Assembly (NCBI GenBank): GCA_022495005.1
Contig: JAGYXB010000051.1
Coordinates: 496,001-560,000, forward strand
Origin: Rhyacophila brunnea
Taxonomy: Eukaryota; Arthropoda; Insecta; Trichoptera; Rhyacophilidae
Direction of reading: 5' to 3'
DNA length: 64,000 nucleotides
The notes beneath the pieces were generated by a model. It did not search any database, was not told the origin of the DNA, and saw nothing but the letters and a program-made list of their open reading frames with translations. Below, piece after piece: positions 58,959 to 64,000 of this stretch. Each line of letters begins with the position of its first letter. The stretch's first letter is position 1. The position numbers were made by a program, and so were the translations under genes.

Positions 58959-60076
58959 TCTTTCGGATAGGAAAAAGAAATTTATGAAATATTTTACAAA
59001 TGTGAGGTTTCAAAATGGGATATATTAAAACACATTTTTAACCATAAGTAGATACTTACCGGCCATATATATTTTTATACATAATATCATCATCATAAAG
59101 GAAAGGCTAACTAGTCATCAGAGATAGGTAAGCTCTGTAATAGTGCTCTATTTATATGGGACTCAAATGGAATAGTATAAAACTTAAATCAAGTCAAATT
59201 TAAATTCAAATTCCATCAAGTATGTATCCTCAGTAGATAAAATTATTTTTTCAAGAGTTCAGCATTAAATAAATCTCATATATCTGCAAGAAACGTTACC
59301 GTCAATTCTTCTGCCAAATTGTTAGAGTAGATCCAAACGGTGTAGAAATACGAATATGATATAATTTCTATCCAAAGCTTCTTTAATTATTCTTTTTATG
59401 TACCCTACAATATAACTTATGGCTACACATAACTGCACGTAAAGCTGAGCCATACTTTATATATGAAAATAGAATTAACTCGGGAAATGTAAACTTTTCC
59501 TTGAATTTTCCGAGCTGGACGAGAGGTAAAACAGTCTCGTTGATTGAGTATTCATATGGCAGGACGCATAAACACAACACCATATACAAATACTCACATA
59601 GAATAAATGTCGATATAATAATAATTATTAGTAAACATAGTATTTTATATTATGTCCTATATTTTTGTATTAACCAGTAATGGTTTTTTTATGCTATTCT
59701 ATGATTTATGTTATAAAATACAATATATTATGTCATAATGTGCAATTCGGGATTTTCGGTAGCCTTTAAAACTGTCAAAAATAACTAAATATGTTTATTC
59801 TTTAAATGGGTTAGGTTAACTTGTTTCGTTAAAAAGTAGAATTTTAGACAAAACATGTGCTTGTAAATCTTTTGTAATGCCTTATATGAAAGCCAAATTA
59901 CATGATAAAAAATCATGCTAATAAAATATAGCTAGTATTTTTAATATAGTTTAATATATTAAACATGTATTATTTATTATTGATAATTAAAACCAAATGC
60001 ATTATTTATAATTATTCAGAATAAGTAATTTAATATTTTATTTTAAATAATATGATGTTTTTCCAACAAAGTGATT
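58959..60076. other. AT-rich non-coding stretch
   Basis: A GGGTTAGGTTAACTTG word at about 59807 is a single TTAGG-like occurrence. No gene. Confidence 0.5.
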
Positions 60077-60260
60077 TATTATTCTTCTTTTCTGGTACTA
60101 CAGCTTGGGACAACGCTTGGCTGTCTTAAACAGCCTCTTCCACTCTGATTGGTTCTTCGCTCTCCTTCCTCAGTCAATGCTATCACTCGTAAACTTCTTT
60201 GTAGGTCATCAAACTACCAAATTCTTAATTTTGCCGCACTCCATTCTCCTTCTAGAGTTA
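60077..60260 (-). pseudogene. LINE 3' end, C-terminal residues and tail
   Basis: The minus-strand frame reads AKNQSEWKRLFKTAKRCPKL and stops at 60098-60100. This matches the usual last line of insect non-LTR polymerases (a D/NRxxWRRLVxxA block before the stop). The tail TACCAGAAAAGAAGAATAAT follows. Upstream frame is broken. Confidence 0.68.
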
Positions 60261-61690
60261 AATAAAATGAAGGGTGCTCTTTTGGTGTTTTCACATCACT
60301 TTTCCATCACAAGACGTTAGGTTTTGATAAATTTGATGACATGAAATTCGTTAAACAGGTTATAGATTTAATACTTATCGCGGCATCTTTAGGTGCCATT
60401 TTACGCTCAAGCACACCTTGTATATTTTTGGAATCACTTATAATTAACATCCATGACTCAGAGTTCCTTCAAAATACTGGTCTAAACAATGTTTTACAAA
60501 TACCACGTTACAACTCATTTACTGGTATAATTTTTCCAACAATATATTAGAGAGGTATACAGGTGAATAATTGTTTTCTCTTACCTAATATATATATATA
60601 TATATTGTTGAGTATAAACATATATATAAGTACTCTGTAATATTTTCCTGTTAAGGCTGTACAGAGAATTTGAATTCGTACATGCGTCGGTCAAGCTTTC
60701 ATAATGCAACCTCGTGGGAAATTTAGTATGCAGAAAGTTAAAATACTATTTTATTTCACCTGAAAATGATAGGAAACCCATTCATTTTATTATATCACTT
60801 TAAAAAAATAACTTTCTAAATTAATTTAATATATTTAATTCCATATTCAATTACAAATTAAGAATATTAAATTTTTATTATTGAAAATACATAGTTTATG
60901 TATAGCTCAGAAAATATAGTTTTTAGAAAAAACCTAGAAAATAGGTAAACCAAGTTGAACTCGTATTTCTATATAATATATTTTCTAACCATACTTTCAG
61001 AAGCGGGTGATAATTTTTACCGTCTTTTCTCTATATGTCACTTAATATACCAAACTAACTAGCAAACTAACTGAAAATATTGAAACTGATGGTACCTAAA
61101 CATATAGAAGATATATTGATTTATTTTGCATTTCATATTAATTTGTAGCAAACAGTACATTTTTGTGTTCTGAAATATATTTTCCAGGGCTGCACCGAGA
61201 TAAAAAAAAATATCTTCAATTAGTTTGACAAGCGTAAAAGTAGGCTTTTTATATATTTAATCATCATGTTTTTGAGAATTTTGATTAACAATGACAGAAA
61301 ATCTCAAATATTAGTACATATGTATTGTAAAACATCTTATCGTCGGTATGTTGCAATGCTGCCAAAACACAGTATAAAAAATATATCAAATAAATAACTA
61401 ATAAAACCTAGAATAGCCACCAAGTGGGAAAAAAAGTTTATACGTGAAATACAAACCCTTTGGGCAAAAGCATCTTATTTTTATTATCTGCAACATAATA
61501 ATAAAATATACCCTTAGCCTTATAACAAAATTATAAGTATATGTATTGGAACCATTTAACCACTAATATGCACATATGCAATTTCTTCTCGTACGCTGGA
61601 AGTAGACGAGGATAATATTATTATGTTTAATGTATTTGATTACTATCGCCGATAATAATAATATCACGACTGCTGTATCATCTTATCTCA
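60261..61690. other. AT-rich non-coding stretch
   Basis: (AT)n run at about 60588-60605. Open frames at 60341-60550 have no family match. Confidence 0.5.
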
Positions 61691-61878
61691 CTCACTGACC
61701 CTGGTGTAAGGCGGTGGCCTTTCATCCGGTAGCTCTAGGATTGATCCCGGTGAGGGCACAATATATAAATTCTTGTAATTTTCTCAAAGCCTGAGTGTTT
61801 GTTTCACTTATGTTACTAAATGTTAAACACTACTGTCTTTGAGCTTTAAGGCCTGTTGTAAACTTAAAAAAAAATATT
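61691..61878 (+). mobile_element. tRNA-derived SINE, family 2
   Basis: CTGGTGTAAGGCGGTGGCCT head, AGCTCTAGGATTGATCCCGG B-box region, AATTTTCTCAAAGCCTGAGT body and an AAGGCCTGTTGTAAACTTAA end with an A-rich tail. The full tail links the 41.1/48.9-kb and 19.8/22.6-kb copies into one family. Confidence 0.78.
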
Positions 61879-64000
61879 ATAATGCCATTACCTATTTTCA
61901 ATGAATACTATTAGATTATTTTTTGAAAAACACCAGAATTGCCTAAAGAGACAAATCACACACAAGGAGGCCGGGTGGTGCCCGCATGGCGCGACAGGCG
62001 TAAAAACTACTTAACGTACAGCGTAGTGCTCGTAGCTTGTACATATCAGCCAATACCTGTTCGGCTTCACAATTCAGTACCCACCCTGCAATACCCTTGA
62101 ATGAAATTATGAAAAAAAGATGATTAATAAAACCCGCTGTGAAAGTGGCACTATTTCAACAATTTGTACTGTTAAGAATAACTAAATAATCATTTAGAAA
62201 CGTTTTCATAAATATCTAAAAATAATGCATAATATGCTATTTCTAACCACCTCTCAACATTAAAAACAGTTAAAAGTATGTTGGCATGAGTTTGCAGTGT
62301 GAATAATTTTCTCCGGCAGAAAACTTTCCTCTCGCACTGCAACACACCTGAGTATAAAATTAGTGTAAAAATATTATTTTCAAAAAAAAAATCTACATTT
62401 TTGAACTCATATGGTGCAGTGAACTATTTCGCTTGCAAAAAAATCCTGTATACTCATGAAACAAAGTTTTAAAAAGTTATGTGGAATACGAGGAATTTGA
62501 AATATATGAATGAACATACAACATTTTATTTGCTTCTTTTGATTATTATAAAAAGCTTAACTCACAAACAGTTTGTCGCGAAAAAAGTCTTTATAAATTT
62601 GCAAAAATGACTTAGATTGTACGCGGATGATTTTAAAATAAGTATATATTATATAACATACATCATACCTAATAAAACGGTGCGGTTCAATCAATTTTGT
62701 ACATGAAAAGCATCCCAATAGTACTTTTAAAATTACTATATTATAATTAAATTTATGATTTGTAATGTTCACTATATAGAGTTATTAAATGGTAAATCTT
62801 ACAAAAATATTTTTATTCGAAGGTTCTATATTATTAATATTATGGTTTCATGTAAATTGTACGTATAACATTTTGCCGCATCATATTTTACTGTGAGCTG
62901 TCATACCAGAAAGAGATGACCGTATTGCATTGAGATATTAATGTTTCAATTATGTCAGATTTAATAACAATTATAGATGATATTTGATAAGTACGACTTC
63001 ATACTTACGAACTTACAAACCTACTTTTGAACCATTCAGAATTACAATATATAATTAACTAACCTTTATATTTACTTCTGTCTTTCCCTGTATCTTATTT
63101 CGTATTTTGTACGTGTTTTATTTAGATATGAATTTGATCTCAATGCTAAATTGCCATCGTTTTAAGATGAAAAAGTTCACGGTTTACTTTACTGTGATAC
63201 GGTTCTATTTTCCGCATACGACATTATAGTATCATTACGTCATCAGTTACGCTTAGCGCTTTTTTGTATCGTGTTCTTTTCACATTTCGCGCGCGTTTTT
63301 CCGGTGACTCGCGATGACAACCTGACCGACGAGCGGGTTTTAAATTTAAGATTTGACAGCAGATGGTTATCGCCATTATCGACATTTTGTTGGATAATCA
63401 GGTAATGGCGGGGTGATAATTACTTTTCGAATCCTTTATACATATATAAATAGTATACGGTAGCGGGTAGACGGTAATAGGTTCAAATAGTAATTTTATG
63501 ATCGAAAACATTTATATTACAGTTTTTACACCCGTAAAGGTATGTCTTTCATAAAACGCACTAAAAGAAAGTCATAGTAGATACATACCTACAATATACT
63601 GTTTTTATTTGATTTATTCCCATAATAATTGTAGGTACCTACTTAATGATATATTTTATTGATAGTTTTACATCAAAATGTACACGTCGATGTACTCATA
63701 TAATAAAATAATATTTTCAACCTTAAATATTAATTAAATATTCAATTTTAAATATTATTTATACTGCCTCCACTATTCCCAGAGTCACCGCCAGAATGCA
63801 AGCGTCAAATATGCGACATTTGGTGTTAAACCCAACATTATGTATTAGGTACCTATATTTCAATATAGTGTGTGAAATATAACAATAATGGATAAGTATT
63901 ATATTTTATGAACAGAAAACTACAATACCTACTCTTTAATAAATAATACGCTTTGCCAGCCACCTACCTACTTATGATTTTTAACAGACTTTCCAAAATA
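61879..64000. other. Non-coding stretch with two GC-richer patches
   Basis: Patches at 61965-62095 and 63240-63420 are GC-richer but not open. The second contains GGTTATCGCCATTATCGAC and GGTAATGGCGGGGTGATAAT, which look like GATA/homeodomain-type words. No gene is supported. The far right is AT-rich with many TAGGTACCTA-like words. Confidence 0.42.

Noticed and set aside
1..64000. Endogenous viral sequence
   Set aside because: I saw no capsid, envelope, integrase or viral polymerase motif. The reverse-transcriptase pieces are all of the non-LTR type.

Overview
The window is AT-rich animal DNA and almost certainly from an insect. It carries short TTAGG-like (GGTTA)n tracts, tRNA-headed SINEs, a mariner transposon, hAT-type elements and decayed LINEs. 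Nothing in it looks bacterial. I cannot name the species. No conserved host gene, rRNA or functional tRNA can be recognised. It reads as a gene-poor, repeat-filled intergenic or long intronic region.

The one clearly intact gene is a mariner transposase (354 codons, 17724-18788). It lies inside a complete 1,304-bp element (17550-18853) with near-identical terminal inverted repeats and a TA duplication on each side. Everything else of transposon origin is non-autonomous or broken. There are two hAT-like miniature elements with perfect 8-bp target duplications (2503-3211 and 55188-55611). A third hAT deletion derivative (4276-5011) also has an 8-bp duplication and keeps a broken C-terminal transposase piece. 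LINE reverse-transcriptase 3' ends lie near 3.8, 11.0, 17.0, 37.7, 39.5, 43.3, 46.6, 54.8 and 60.1 kb. Two tRNA-derived SINE families account for about thirteen copies.

Comparing the window with itself shows further repeat families that I could not match to a named element. These are a fold-back family with a TTAGG-like core (1.8, 12.7 and 20.9 kb), a family of about 400 bp with inverted ACAACGTTTTT-like ends (21.9, 22.8, 25.2 and 51.5 kb), and pairs at 7.4/35.9 kb, 14.4/58.4 kb and 16.1/51.9 kb. A short repeat at 24.2, 31.3 and 58.0 kb has a hammerhead-like core. Single terminal-inverted-repeat elements lie at 6.15, 30.1, 41.6 and 47.1 kb. Strong hairpins lie at 7.3, 52.4 and 54.3 kb.

A few GC-richer islands stand out, near 5.7, 13.5, 26.1, 28.4, 29.6, 30.7, 33.5, 43.5, 53.9, 55.9 and 63.3 kb. 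Some hold unexpectedly long open frames or clustered factor-like motifs and could be exons or conserved regulatory DNA. The best candidate for an overlooked exon is a small frame at 34937-35097 that ends at a consensus splice donor. The remaining stretches are AT-rich sequence in which I see nothing specific.
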